Part shown: in pieces, positions 53,795 through 63,651 of the stretch
Layout: every line of letters starts with the position of its first letter
How positions within the stretch are numbered: position 1 is the first letter of the stretch
Assembly (NCBI GenBank): GCA_037178625.1
Contig: CM074140.1
Span: 2,663,426 to 2,727,425, forward strand
Direction of reading: 5' to 3'
Length of the DNA: 64,000 bases
Source: Skeletonema tropicum
Lineage: Eukaryota > Bacillariophyta > Thalassiosirophyceae > Thalassiosirales > Thalassiosiraceae
Program-made: the position numbers and the translations under genes
The notes under the pieces: generated by a model
What the model saw: only the letters and a program-made list of their open reading frames with translations
Database searches by the model: none
Told to the model about the DNA's origin: nothing

Positions 53795-56683
53795 ATGCAG
53801 GAGGATCAACTTTCTTCTTCACGTGGCGATGTTACTGCCGATGAGGGTTTTGTAGACGCTTCTTTAGAGACCAGTGATGGTAGTCGAGATGCTAATATGG
53901 AATCTGATGTATTTCGCAGAGGAAGGTGGCGGAGACCCTTATCCGAGTTTTTGGATTTACATCAAGTCCTGTTTTCTACTGAAGGCATCATATCTACACA
54001 TTCGTGGATTTACGTGTCTTGTGAAGAAGTGGATATCTACCATGTGGTGGGCCATCCTTCGTTAGTAATGGGTCTCTCCTTATTAGGAAGTCAAGAGGAT
54101 AAATGGTGGATTGTCACTGTGTACAGGCCTTTGCCCGCACTTAATCCGACATCTCTCTCGATTCGATCGGTGCTTCGTCTAGATGTGAGCTTAGGAACCA
54201 GACACTATATTCTCGACACTTCTACATTGGGTGGAGACAAATTGATCGCAGTTATTATTCTTCGCATCATGGATCCTTCGGAATTCAGTACTTTGGTAAC
54301 TCCTTCTGGTGTTAATACCAACCTATATCCATCTATGGATACACGTCCTATCGGTGTTATAGCTTGTCTTCGACAACATGACATCAGCGCCCTTTTGATG
54401 ACCCTATTCTGGAAACTCGATATTCAGTTCCTGGGCACAAGTTCTATCAAGCGACAGCATATCGATGTTGTTATCTTTGGTGAGCATCGTCAAATCGCAG
54501 ATCATCTACTCGATGGTACTCATGACTTCCTAGTTGTGAATAGAGGAGTGATGTTTTTCAGTTGTGAGGGACTCATACTTACACATTATCTCTTGAGACT
54601 ATGGGGAGTAATGGTAATCTTTAGTGTCGACTTTATCTGGTTGCACGATCTTTCGCAAGGGACACAACATGTTCGATACTATAATCAACTTGTGAACAAG
54701 ATTCATGTTGCGTGGGGAGATGTTTTGCAATCGACGTATGCATTACTCGGGAGAACGGAGACACTCTTGACATCTACTACAAGCATCGATGTCTTTCAAG
54801 ACGAATCCAGTGGTGTTATTATCACTCACAAGTACCAGAAGATTGATCGTTGCATGATATTTGCTCACAGTTGTCACAACTCCGATCACACATCCAACAA
54901 GATCTTGTTTATTACCATCGCTCGGTCTGTACTTGAATTACTTGTACGATATGATCCTTCGCACATTCAAGGCTATGCATTTGTTCGTGGCATGATATCT
55001 TATGTCTCTACAGCTTTAGAGCTACTGCGATATCACAAGATGATGATTGGAGAGTACTGTCCTGTGAAGATGCAATACTTTATTAATTTAGAGTTTCTTT
55101 TGTCCTGCGAGATGAATGGGGAGCAAATTCCTTCAATTGAATATCTATCTGTGATGATACGACGTTACCACTATCCTGCGAAGATGAGAGACTTTATTAT
55201 TTCAGAGTTGATTTGGTACTACGAGTCGAATGGAATTCAGTTCTACAAGACGAAGAATGGGGAGCAAGTTCTACTCTATAAGTTGATGGACATCCAAGAA
55301 GATTCTGCCGTTGGAAGCCAAGTTGTTGTTTGTTCTCCTGCTGCGAAGATTGAATTTTACCACCATCGAGCACAACTAGTCGATGCGGAATGCAATGCAC
55401 TTGTTCTTAAGTCCTTACAAGACTTCGCTGCTCAGTTCTATTCACATGATTCTCGAGACCTTGCTGATAGGATCTATATCGTCGTCGCTTGCAGGTTGCA
55501 TCGCTTTTCGTTTGCGGAGATTACTCGAGGTCATCGACAGTATCACGTCTTGCTTTGGAACGTCATCATCAACAACGTTTTCTTGGATCGACATCATTCT
55601 GTCATGGTTACTGCTGAGGAATATGGGGAGACATCATCATCTACTCGACTTCATCATATCATTCGTCCGACGGAAGATACTTCCTTTTGCAAATCTTACA
55701 ACATGCTTGCTTTACTCGGTACTGCCGTGAGAGAAAATATTATTCGGTCGCAGATCAGTGATGGAAACTCTGCTATCTTCTCGGCTCAATTTGGATATGG
55801 TAATATTTTGATGGTTGAATATGGTGCTATTTTGGTAAGTATCGACAGTGACTCTCGTCACATGATGATTGCACGTTTTCCATCGAGGATTGTTGATAGG
55901 AAGCGCAATATCTACGTTATTCGGAATCAAGTCAATTCGGTTCTTCATCCTGATCTCGTGAGTTACGAACGTCATCGTCTCAGTCTCAATCATGGGGAGC
56001 GCAGCAAACGTGCAGCTATTCAAGAACTTATGGATGCATCACGCACTAATTACCACGAAATCATCGTCGGAAGCAGAATTATCACCCGATGCAATCGGCT
56101 CTATGGTGGATTCTTTGTCGATATCTTTGTGTGTGGCTTCAGGTTCTTTGTTAGAAGTCCCGAGAGAGGGTTCTCTTCAAGTGTTCGCATTTTTGATGAA
56201 TACGACCAACTTCATTACCAAGTCGCGGATGACCGTATATACCTTGAAGTTCAAGTCAAAAACGGCAATAGGCCCTTCTCACAAGTCACAAACGGCAATA
56301 GGCCCTTCGCGAACAATCACAATGCTTTATCGTCCACATTTTCTATGGCCGATCTACGTCTACCTAGTCCAAAGGAAGAAGAACTACTCATCCAATACCC
56401 TACACCTACAGGACAGATCAAGGATTATCAAGACCATACACCTACAGGTCAGATCAATGATTATCAAGAGCTACTGGAAATACCAACCATTATGGAAACA
56501 ACTTCACACAATAATAAGTTTACTGCTCAGATGTTCTTTGAGATTAGCGATTACTTGTTGAAGTGGGAAGTCTGGAATACGATATACGTTTGGCAGGTCC
56601 TTCAACCTCTACTTTTCTGGCATAGAGATATATTAGGGATATTAAACGGAAAAGATAGATGGGGAGAAAGAATTGTTGGCTGA
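53795..56683 (+). CDS. Unrecognised 962-aa ORF of LTR-like element, copy 2
   Basis: First ATG at 53795; the frame is open from 53708, so GTG at 53744 (979 codons) or a spliced start are possible. It has the same protein as in copy 1 with scattered substitutions such as SD(D/N)IIM, HR(H/Q)IADHLL, ID(C/R)CMIF, RF(A/P)SRIVD and LN(G/S)... in mid and C-terminal parts, and no indels. Two open copies in opposite orientations, with substitutions but no stops or frameshifts, show that the reading frame was intact until very recently. Function, structure and origin unknown; no polymerase or integrase motifs. Confidence 0.78.
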   Translation: MQEDQLSSSRGDVTADEGFVDASLETSDGSRDANMESDVFRRGRWRRPLSEFLDLHQVLFSTEGIISTHSWIYVSCEEVDIYHVVGHPSLVMGLSLLGSQEDKWWIVTVYRPLPALNPTSLSIRSVLRLDVSLGTRHYILDTSTLGGDKLIAVIILRIMDPSEFSTLVTPSGVNTNLYPSMDTRPIGVIACLRQHDISALLMTLFWKLDIQFLGTSSIKRQHIDVVIFGEHRQIADHLLDGTHDFLVVNRGVMFFSCEGLILTHYLLRLWGVMVIFSVDFIWLHDLSQGTQHVRYYNQLVNKIHVAWGDVLQSTYALLGRTETLLTSTTSIDVFQDESSGVIITHKYQKIDRCMIFAHSCHNSDHTSNKILFITIARSVLELLVRYDPSHIQGYAFVRGMISYVSTALELLRYHKMMIGEYCPVKMQYFINLEFLLSCEMNGEQIPSIEYLSVMIRRYHYPAKMRDFIISELIWYYESNGIQFYKTKNGEQVLLYKLMDIQEDSAVGSQVVVCSPAAKIEFYHHRAQLVDAECNALVLKSLQDFAAQFYSHDSRDLADRIYIVVACRLHRFSFAEITRGHRQYHVLLWNVIINNVFLDRHHSVMVTAEEYGETSSSTRLHHIIRPTEDTSFCKSYNMLALLGTAVRENIIRSQISDGNSAIFSAQFGYGNILMVEYGAILVSIDSDSRHMMIARFPSRIVDRKRNIYVIRNQVNSVLHPDLVSYERHRLSLNHGERSKRAAIQELMDASRTNYHEIIVGSRIITRCNRLYGGFFVDIFVCGFRFFVRSPERGFSSSVRIFDEYDQLHYQVADDRIYLEVQVKNGNRPFSQVTNGNRPFANNHNALSSTFSMADLRLPSPKEEELLIQYPTPTGQIKDYQDHTPTGQINDYQELLEIPTIMETTSHNNKFTAQMFFEISDYLLKWEVWNTIYVWQVLQPLLFWHRDILGILNGKDRWGERIVG

Positions 56684-56704
56684 AGAAATGATGGATATCA
56701 TGCA

Positions 56705-56714
56705 GGTTGGGGAG
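56705..56714 (+). promoter_or_regulatory. Polypurine-tract-like sequence
   Basis: GGTTGGGGAG directly abuts the 3' LTR (TGACAAC at 56715), where plus-strand priming occurs in LTR retroelements. The same bases sit at 41198-41207 (minus) in copy 1 and 63300-63309 (minus) in copy 3. Assignment is by position and purine content only. Confidence 0.55.
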
Positions 56715-57212
56715 TGACAACTTAGGATTTGGAACGCTGCCTTTTTATCATCATTATCGGGAATATGGGATTTAGGAATTATGGGAATGGGGATTTACGT
56801 TATTTCATGTCGTCATCGACGAGAAACCAGCTGCTCGGAAGTAGCCATCTGCTTGTTTTGGCGGGATAAGATTTTATTTCACCACAGGTTGAAGCACTAC
56901 CATGACACGCCGACCTCTCACCTTTTGTAGATAGAAATAAAGAATAAACAACGTGTAGTAGACGAAGCCGACAATGGCGGAGACTTCTCCCAATAATACT
57001 TCGATAGTCGGGTAGGATAGATGAGCAGATAGCTCCAACATCCAGCTTAATTTGGTATTTGAACTCAACGTTCCAGAATCTTCATACGTCCTTCATCCTT
57101 CACTTTCGCCGAGCCACCCGTCGTTCAGATCAGTGATACTCGTACCGCAAGTCAACGTCGATGTACGCATATAGATTTCTCAGGCTTTGAGCAGATAATA
57201 CTCAACTTGAGA
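56715..57212 (+). repeat. LTR-like repeat, 3' LTR of element 2
   Basis: 498 bp, no difference from 53072-53569 noticed by eye. Confidence 0.92.
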
Positions 57213-57341
57213 ATTGATACTGTGATATTATGGTAGCTCCTTTTGGTGAGGTTTAGTTCAAAACTCTTTTTGGCTGTTACTCAATTTGAGCATTTCAAAA
57301 TCGGCAGTCTGTCCATCTTTCTCGTAATTTTCCGCAAACCC

Positions 57342-57372
57342 TCTAACCCCCGATTTTAGGAAAAACAGGCTT
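57342..57372 (-). repeat. Right terminal inverted repeat
   Basis: Starts TCTAACCCCCGATTTTAGG and ends CAGGCTT; the inverted partner of 51743-51773. Followed by AACT. Confidence 0.75.
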
Positions 57373-57376
57373 AACT

Positions 57377-58398
57377 GATGATGCTAGAGAGCCAAGACTT
57401 TCAAGAATGAGCATTTTTTACATCATGCCGGTGTTCCTTGAAAAGTCGACTGTAAAATCGACCAAGTTAGTACCACTCTAAGTGGGACTCCGTAGTAACT
57501 GACAGCTGGACGCGTGATAGAGTCACACACAGTTTTTTTTGGCTAAGACAAAAATCCAAATCAACAAAAGAATCCGTAGTAGTTGCTTTGCTATGAAAAG
57601 GGCAATGATTATAACATATTAATATGGTTTGCACAATAGTAATGCCAAGTGCACAGTTGTGGGTTGCCTCCTGCGTTGCATCTGCTTTCAACGTATCATC
57701 TAATCAACATCCTTGTGGCCGACACCGACAGGTAAGCTATCATCAGAAAGACACTATCGTCATATCTCATGTCTGTGCGTGAAGTACGCCCCGTACTTTC
57801 CAGCTTGCTGTGTACACCCCAACAGACGTCTTGTTATATATTATGCGCTTCTAGCCACCTCGTTGTCGCATTTTGAAGCATTGACGAACGACGAACCAGC
57901 GTCGCATTCGCTCCAGAGCGAGTAAACTATTCTTGGACTTGCAATAGATAACGGCAAGCTTTATAATAATTGGTCTCAATTCATTGTCAGATAGTTTTTC
58001 TTCCAAAGTAAACCCTGGATCCTCAGCCGCGGCTGTATGCCTATTGATCGGACTATGAATTAATCTTTTGACGTGTTTTATATCTTTTCCCTTTTCCACT
58101 AGCAGAGTGCCATCATCAGAAGATCAACCCGCTTCAACACTCCCTAAAAGTCATGGATCTTCCGACGGAGTTATCCATTTTCAAAATTCTTCGCCGGGAC
58201 ATCCTTGCTGGCAGTGAACCACTTGGTTCGGCAGTCGGCAGCAACTTCTCCACATCAGATGTTGATGGTTCGTATGTGCCCTCTTTCTCCTCCTCCTTCT
58301 CATCACCATCGCTCCAAATGCGGCCCCTAATGCATCTAGAGCATCGTAAACCTACTAATGCTGCTCTCGATTACCTGCTGGTTGACACAGGCTAATAG
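57377..58398. other. Intergenic and mobile-element debris
   Basis: The 80-codon plus frame at 58153-58395 (Ser-rich) lies next to and antisense of the integrase remnant and has no recognised domain. No other gene supported. Confidence 0.45.
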
Positions 58399-58760
58399 AT
58401 GTTCCTGTCCACGAGCTCTTGTCGGCGGCGACCTATCTCACTCCAGTCAGCGACGAACGGAATGTCAAATAACATATCACGTCCAAAAATTGCTTCACCA
58501 GGAGTAGCCTTGAGCACGGTGTGGTAAGTAGATCGAATTGCCCATGCAGCATTTGTGATAAATTGGTCAATTCAGTGGCCATCGACGGTATCATCGTCGT
58601 CGAGGCCCGAGGTGCGGAGCATGTCGTTAAAGACTCCGTGAACTCGTTCTAAAATCGCATTAGCTTGCGGATTCTTACTGGTAGTCGGCTTACGTCCAAT
58701 CTGATACTGTTCACACAGATCCTTCAGATGCAGTTCGAATTCAGAACCATTATAAACAGG
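58399..58760 (-). pseudogene. Retrotransposon integrase (rve) core fragment
   Basis: The minus strand reads PVYNGSEFELHLKDLCEQYQ, then IGRKPTTSKNPQANAILERV, HGVFNDMLRTSGLDDDDTVD, a TGA stop, and IDQFITNAAWAIRSTYHTVL, KATPGEAIFGRDMLFDIPFV, then ADWSEIGRRRQELVDRNIY to a second stop. The NGSEF and NPQANAILERVH motifs and ATPGE..FGRDM are the second half of the integrase catalytic core (the Asp normally preceding NGSEF is replaced by Tyr; the catalytic Glu of ERVH is kept). The Ty3/gypsy group is likely. The first catalytic Asp and the rest of pol are missing. A dead relic. Confidence 0.82.
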
Positions 58761-58890
58761 GGCGCGCAGAATGGTGCGATAGTGGTGGCGTGCAGCGGTG
58801 TATGTGGCGGGTTCAGCGCGGGCCCTCGGGGCCTGTAAAGTATTGTGTCGTCATCTTGCTGTTGGCCATTTGCTGTGTGGCTTGTCAGTA

Positions 58891-59030
58891 GTCTTTATAC
58901 AACGGAATTCGGCTATAAAGTTGCTCTGCAATGACGTTGGCCTTAATTGGTATAATTGTGCTGTGCACAATTTTACCAATTAGTCTCTTTACAATAGAAT
59001 ACGGCTATAAAGTTGCTCTGCAATGACGTT
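58891..59030. repeat. Direct repeat pair flanking an 18-bp-arm hairpin
   Basis: 58891-58938 and 58983-59030 are diverged 48-bp direct repeats (both end GCTATAAAGTTGCTCTGCA then ATGACGTT). Between them is an inverted repeat: arms 58944-58961 and 58965-58982 (TAATTGGTATAATTGTGC paired with GCACAATTTTACCAATTA, one mismatch, 3-base loop). One frame through the second repeat reads AIKLLCNDVVNLYQCEKKCL then ECNKPRSPYYKLGVF, possibly a protein fragment. Confidence 0.65.
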
Positions 59031-62000
59031 GTCAATCTTTATCAATGTGAAAAGAAATGTCTTGAATGCAATAAGCCACGAAGTCCTTATTACAAGCTAG
59101 GAGTTTTTCCAGATGATGGTAGTAAGCAATATAACCGAACTCTTTATGATTCATTAATTACGAGTTTCGGTGGAGCTTAGCCACCTTCATCAGCGGTTCT
59201 AATTGCGTGGAGACAGGCCACAAAAAATTTGAATCAAAAGGTCTCAAGAATGAGAAAAGGCGTGGTAGCTGTCATTGTTCTAACGGTCGTAAGTTTTGTT
59301 GGCGTTTCGTGGGCGTGGGCCAGCGTACAAGGCATATCTTTTCCATCGGGGAGATCCAAAGTAGCGAGCAAATTACTTCCGGAACTTCAACTTGAAGTGT
59401 TGGGATTTTCCCCCCTCCTATCCCCTAAACAAATTGCTTTTTTTTTGGCATTTTGAGCTACAAATTACTCATCTTGCCAACGGGACTACTCATATTGCCA
59501 ACGTGACTACTCATAATTCCAAAGGCTACTACTAGCTTTATTCCACTGTATTAGCTCTTTTACCAAATTTGACCAATCTGGTTCTCCTACCTCAGACCAC
59601 ACCTCCTCAACTCGAACTATCGACATGGCCGACGCTTCCACTAGAGAGACACAAGATGCCATAACAAACAAACCCGTCCGTACGGTAGCATAAATTTATA
59701 AATGACATAAGCGCTATGTCATGGCGCCGCTATCCGTCAAGTTCCATCGCTGCAGCTATTGTATTAATTTCCATAATATCAATAGAGCAGCGACTGCTCA
59801 CACATCAAATCTCTCGCTCCGTCGCTCACTCCCATACCACCTCTTCTATTACCCCCCATGTTTAATAACACCCATATTGGCAGCGCCCACGCCTTCCTAA
59901 TAATAATTAATGCCCCCCTATTTATTATTATCCTCATAACTACGCTACACACTCGGATATTTAAAGCCACACAAGGCAATAATATTTACATGTCCAACAA
60001 TAAATACATATTATTTCACTTGAATTAATCCTTTAAATTAGCATTATTATTTATCATAGTTGCTTATCATTTAGTCGATACTATCGGCAATACGATTCTG
60101 TCATTATTCCTCTGCATCTTCTTTTGAAGGGTAATAATACTACATTACATCAATGCATCCCCATCTGTGCGCAATTATTTCGTCATGTTGATGTCGGCTA
60201 CCGATGCTTCTCAGACGATGGCGGCGGATCAATAAATCCTTCACTGATCGATTGCGCTATGTATGACGTTGAAAATATGCCGCCATACGTCTTATTGCTC
60301 CAAGTATTGGCCGAGAACGAGCCGGTGCCGCCGGGCGAGTTATTGTGATGACTTCGCTCCATTTTCTCTCTGCAGAATATTATTAGATATCATGCTACAC
60401 ACAATATTATTATTCAGTTCCTTCGCCCCTCACGTCGGCTATGATGATGCGGCCATGTTGGTGCTATTTTTATGTGCAGGATTTTTGTGTGCTGTCGTCT
60501 ACATAGTAGTAAGACATCATCTCCCCATGGTGATAGTCTTCGGGTTCGGATCGGGTGGTGGGAGGTGGTGATGTTTCCATGGGTGAAATCTCAAAAGTGG
60601 GAAAAGCCCATGTACACATCCATCGGTTGTGGTGTTCCATGGGTGAAATCTCAAAAGTGGGAAGAAGCCCATCACTGTGCTACATTTTTAATTCCTACGT
60701 AGGCCTATGTAGAATTTTGCGGGAACTGCATTCTTTAGTAGAAACTACATGCAAACGCACTCACATGCATGCCACTGCACACAATAATTCAGCTTCGATT
60801 GATCTCTATTATGGCCCGATGATATCATCAGTGTCAATATCAATATAATCATCTAATGCTTCATTATCCATCTTATGGTAAAAGAATATCTTGTGTTGAT
60901 TGGCGCCTAAGTAAATACTCTGGTTGTTACTACTGCTTAGCTCGGGCACTCTATGTATGGATGTTCGAGCCAATGATTCTTGTGTTTGTGTCCTGCATTA
61001 ATTGTTTGTAAACACATCTAATTTCTCTTTGCACGAAGTCCCACTTGTTTTTGTACAAATGCCTTCCCCTGCCCTTTCCATTTCTGTTGCGTTTCACCGG
61101 TATTGCTCCAACACCCAGTGTCCAATCATCTGATGAAACCTCTGTCCGGGTATCCTCATCAGATGCACGAGATGGCACTCTAATTGATGCAGTTAAGGAA
61201 TCATGCTAAAATCCATCGACCGCATCTAAAACACCGCCTGATGGTTGGTTTTGCACCCAAAATAACACTTGTAAATTCATAGTACTTCATGTTTGCTTTG
61301 GAAAGATATCATCCGATGATACCAACGCCGCGCTTGATTCGACACTAATATTTTATCTTCCTCCCATTATAGCGATGGATATTCTTGATCATATCTATTT
61401 GGTTTTCATCATTATCCATCTCGATCATATCTATTTGGTTTTCATCATTTGCTGGGCTTTTTGCATCATGTGATATTCTTGACACCATTAAAACCACCTT
61501 GTACTATGCAGCATGGACGATTGCAGCTCTTCAACATGCGTTCAATGCCATTGTACATTAACGAATTTATGACCTCCTATCTATTTACTCGATGCATCAA
61601 TAAATCACTATCTATATCGAAGGATAGTTCGATAAAAAGATCAGTTCTTGTGATGTCATCATCGGCCCTCGGGGCCCCGGGTCGAAACAAGCGCAGTGAA
61701 GTGTCGATAACGGGGCCGGGAGGTGCCCAACCCCTTATGGTCACAAATTCATCCAAATTCATCCAAAATTTTTCTACAGGATTAACGGTGGAATCAGTAT
61801 AGTAGCTACTTAGTGAGAAAGTTTACCTGTGGGACACGTAGAGGCTCTGTAGACCCATACCGCTGTAGGATTTGTACTTGTTCCTACGTAGAAAGCGAGA
61901 AGTACCTGGCTTAAATGCGCTTTTAACAGAAATTGATTGGCTGTATCTGTCGAGGATACCATCATTCGCAGAAAGAAATACAGGTACAACATCATTATAG

Positions 62001-62153
62001 GTGACATGTTTCTTCATCACGAGACATATTCTCCCTTTGTTGTATCCTTTATTGATTGTCGTTAATTTGTCATGTCGCTCGATTGAAAATAAATTTGTCT
62101 TCAAGACAAATTTATTTTCCATGCAAGTTGTGAATATGGCATTGTATCGTCCA
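59031..62153. other. Subtelomeric 3.1 kb without a supportable gene
   Basis: Several short tandem duplications: CCATGGGTGAAATCTCAAAAG at 60577 and 60637 (period 60); GATCATATCTATTTGGTTTT at 61387 and 61423 (period 36). AT-rich 59650-60120. A perfect palindrome lies at 62085-62119. Two GGCCCTCGGGGCC words occur near 58820 and 61663. Open frames of 60-117 codons show no domain. Confidence 0.45.
62085..62119. repeat. Perfect 17-bp-arm palindrome
   Basis: GAAAATAAATTTGTCTT at 62085-62101, one C, then AAGACAAATTTATTTTC at 62103-62119. Every base pairs. It would form a strong hairpin or cruciform; no U-run or element ends accompany it. Confidence 0.93.
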
Positions 62154-62744
62154 CTAGGCAAAATAATCGCGTGGCAATTGGTATTCTTTCTTCGCTTCTT
62201 TCCATTTTTTGTTTGGGTTGGTTATGATTTCGGTGATGCGGTTCGTCAGGTCCTCTCTATTCTTTATTAAAGTACCACTCACTGCCTTTTGGTAAGTCGT
62301 TTTCGTCATTTCGTCGAGCTTTCTCTTGTTGTATCTTGTCTTGGTTTCTTCTGCCTTGCCGTCAAGGTACTTGACCCATTTTTCTCGCTTCTTGAAGAGT
62401 TTGCAGAGTTGGCCATCTTGGTTCGTCTTGCAATTGTGTAACCGTTCTACAGACACGCTCGGCCCTGTCCAATAAATGGCACTATCCGTCGGGTGCATAA
62501 CATTTTTGGAACCAAGTGTTTTGCCCCTGCTGGTAGCAACGTATCCTGTCCCAAGGCACTGGCTTCTCTCCCAGAGCTCATCTGACGGATCTATCACCAT
62601 GCGATTCCATCGATCGTCCTTGCCGAACCCGGCCTCCATGCCCTGGCAGCGGTGTATTGTGATTGCGAATGCAATTTGCAGGGGCATGAACGTGGCAGTA
62701 CAGCATCCTTTGTTGCAGATGTGAGTGTAGGGTGGTATTGGCAC
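62154..62744 (-). pseudogene. PIF1-like helicase C-terminal fragment (196 codons)
   Basis: Minus strand. It begins near CNKGCCTATFMPLQIAFAIT and continues IHRCQGMEAGFG ... GTGYVATSRGKTLGS, the motif V/VI region (AFAITIHK.QG; YVA.SR) of PIF1-family DNA helicases, then DSAIYWTGPSVSVERLHNCK and a Lys-rich tail ending QLPRDYFA. The upstream part with Walker A/B should lie at higher coordinates, but LTR-like copy 3 begins 60 bp away at 62804. So only the 3' end of the gene remains on this chromosome end. The surviving frame is intact. Confidence 0.72.
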
Positions 62745-62803
62745 GTGCTGAGTGGAGTGGTGGAGTGGAGTGATTGCAAATTTGTGTAAAGAGGGATGAT
62801 TGA

Positions 62804-63390
62804 TCTCAAGTTGAGTATTATCTGCTCAAAGCCTGAGAAATCTATATGCTTACATCGACGTTGACTTGCGGTACGAGGATCACTGATCTGAACGACGGGT
62901 GGCTCGGCGGAAGTGAAGGATGAAGGACGTATGAAGATTCTGGAACGTTGAGTTCAAATACCAAATTAAGCTGGATGTTGGAGCTATCTGCTCATCTATC
63001 CTACCCGACTATCGAAGTATTATTGGGAGAAGTCTCCGCCATTGTTGGCTTCGTCTACTACACGTTGTTTATTCTTTATTTCTATCTACTAAGTGAGAGG
63101 TCGGCGTGTCATGGTAGTGCTTCAACCTGTGGTGAAATAAAATCTTATCCCGCCAAAACAAGCAGATGGCTACTTCCGAGCAGATGGCTTCTCGTCGATG
63201 ACGACATGAAATAACGTAAATCCCCATTCCCATAATTCCTAAATCCCATATTCCCGATAATGATGATAAAAAGGCAGCGTTCCAAATCCTAAGTTGTCAC
63301 TCCCCAACCTGCATGATATCCATCATTTCTTCAGCCTACAATTCTTTCTCCCCATCTATCTTTTCCGTTTAATATCCCTAATATATCTCT
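62804..63390 (-). mobile_element. LTR-like element copy 3, truncated next to the telomere
   Basis: A complete 496-bp LTR (62804-63299) followed by 91 bp of the internal region (63300-63390), which contains the PPT-like tract and the last codons of the element ORF. Similarity to copy 1 stops at ATATATCTCT. Same orientation as copy 1. In the LTR it agrees with the left LTR of copy 1 at GAGGATCAC and CGGCGGAAGTGAAGG, and has private changes (TTGTTGGCTTC, GCAGATGGCTTCTCG). No second LTR: the rest was lost at the chromosome end. Confidence 0.88.
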
Positions 63391-63575
63391 CCCAATTTCC
63401 TTTCCAGTTCCTAATCAATATCTCCCCATTCTTCTTCCCAGTTCCTAATCAATATCTCCCCATTCATTAACGTTCCCGTAAAGAGTATCCGAGAAAACCA
63501 TTTCTTGGCGTCTCTTGATTTCAAGTAAAACAGTCTCGTTGCGACTCTTCATCACGAAATTGGGTCCCATCTAAG
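63391..63575. other. Telomere-adjacent unique DNA
   Basis: Starts with a 33-34-bp tandem duplication (CCAGTTCCTAATCAATATCT twice, about 63402 and 63437), then AACGTTCCCGTAAAGAG... with no ORF, up to the telomeric array. Confidence 0.6.
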
Positions 63576-63610
63576 TTGGGTTAGGGTTAGGGTTAGGGTT
63601 AGGGTTAGGG

Positions 63611-63651
<41 letters not shown>

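Larger units (their letters stand above)
53072..57212 (+). mobile_element. LTR-like element with unrecognised cargo ORF, copy 2 (4141 bp)
   Basis: Same structure as copy 1 but inverted relative to it: 498-bp direct repeats (53072-53569, 56715-57212), leader, intact plus-strand ORF, GGTTGGGGAG tract at 56705-56714, 3' repeat, and ATTGA duplication. The two repeats look identical along their full length, so this is the younger insertion. It interrupts the TIR element. The ~170-bp leader after the 5' repeat is strikingly different from that of copy 1, although ORF and LTRs are about 98% alike. Confidence 0.9.
51743..57372. mobile_element. TIR DNA-transposon-like element, split by LTR-like element 2
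   Basis: Ends are 31-bp inverted repeats: AAGCCTGTTTTTTCTAAAAT onward at 51743-51773, and its reverse complement at 57342-57372, with one mismatch by eye. The sequence AACT directly abuts both outer ends (51739-51742; 57373-57376). Without the nested 4.1-kb element and its 5-bp duplication, the element would be about 1.5 kb and contain the broken gene at 52035-53037. No DDE transposase motif is recognised, so the superfamily is open. Confidence 0.72.
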
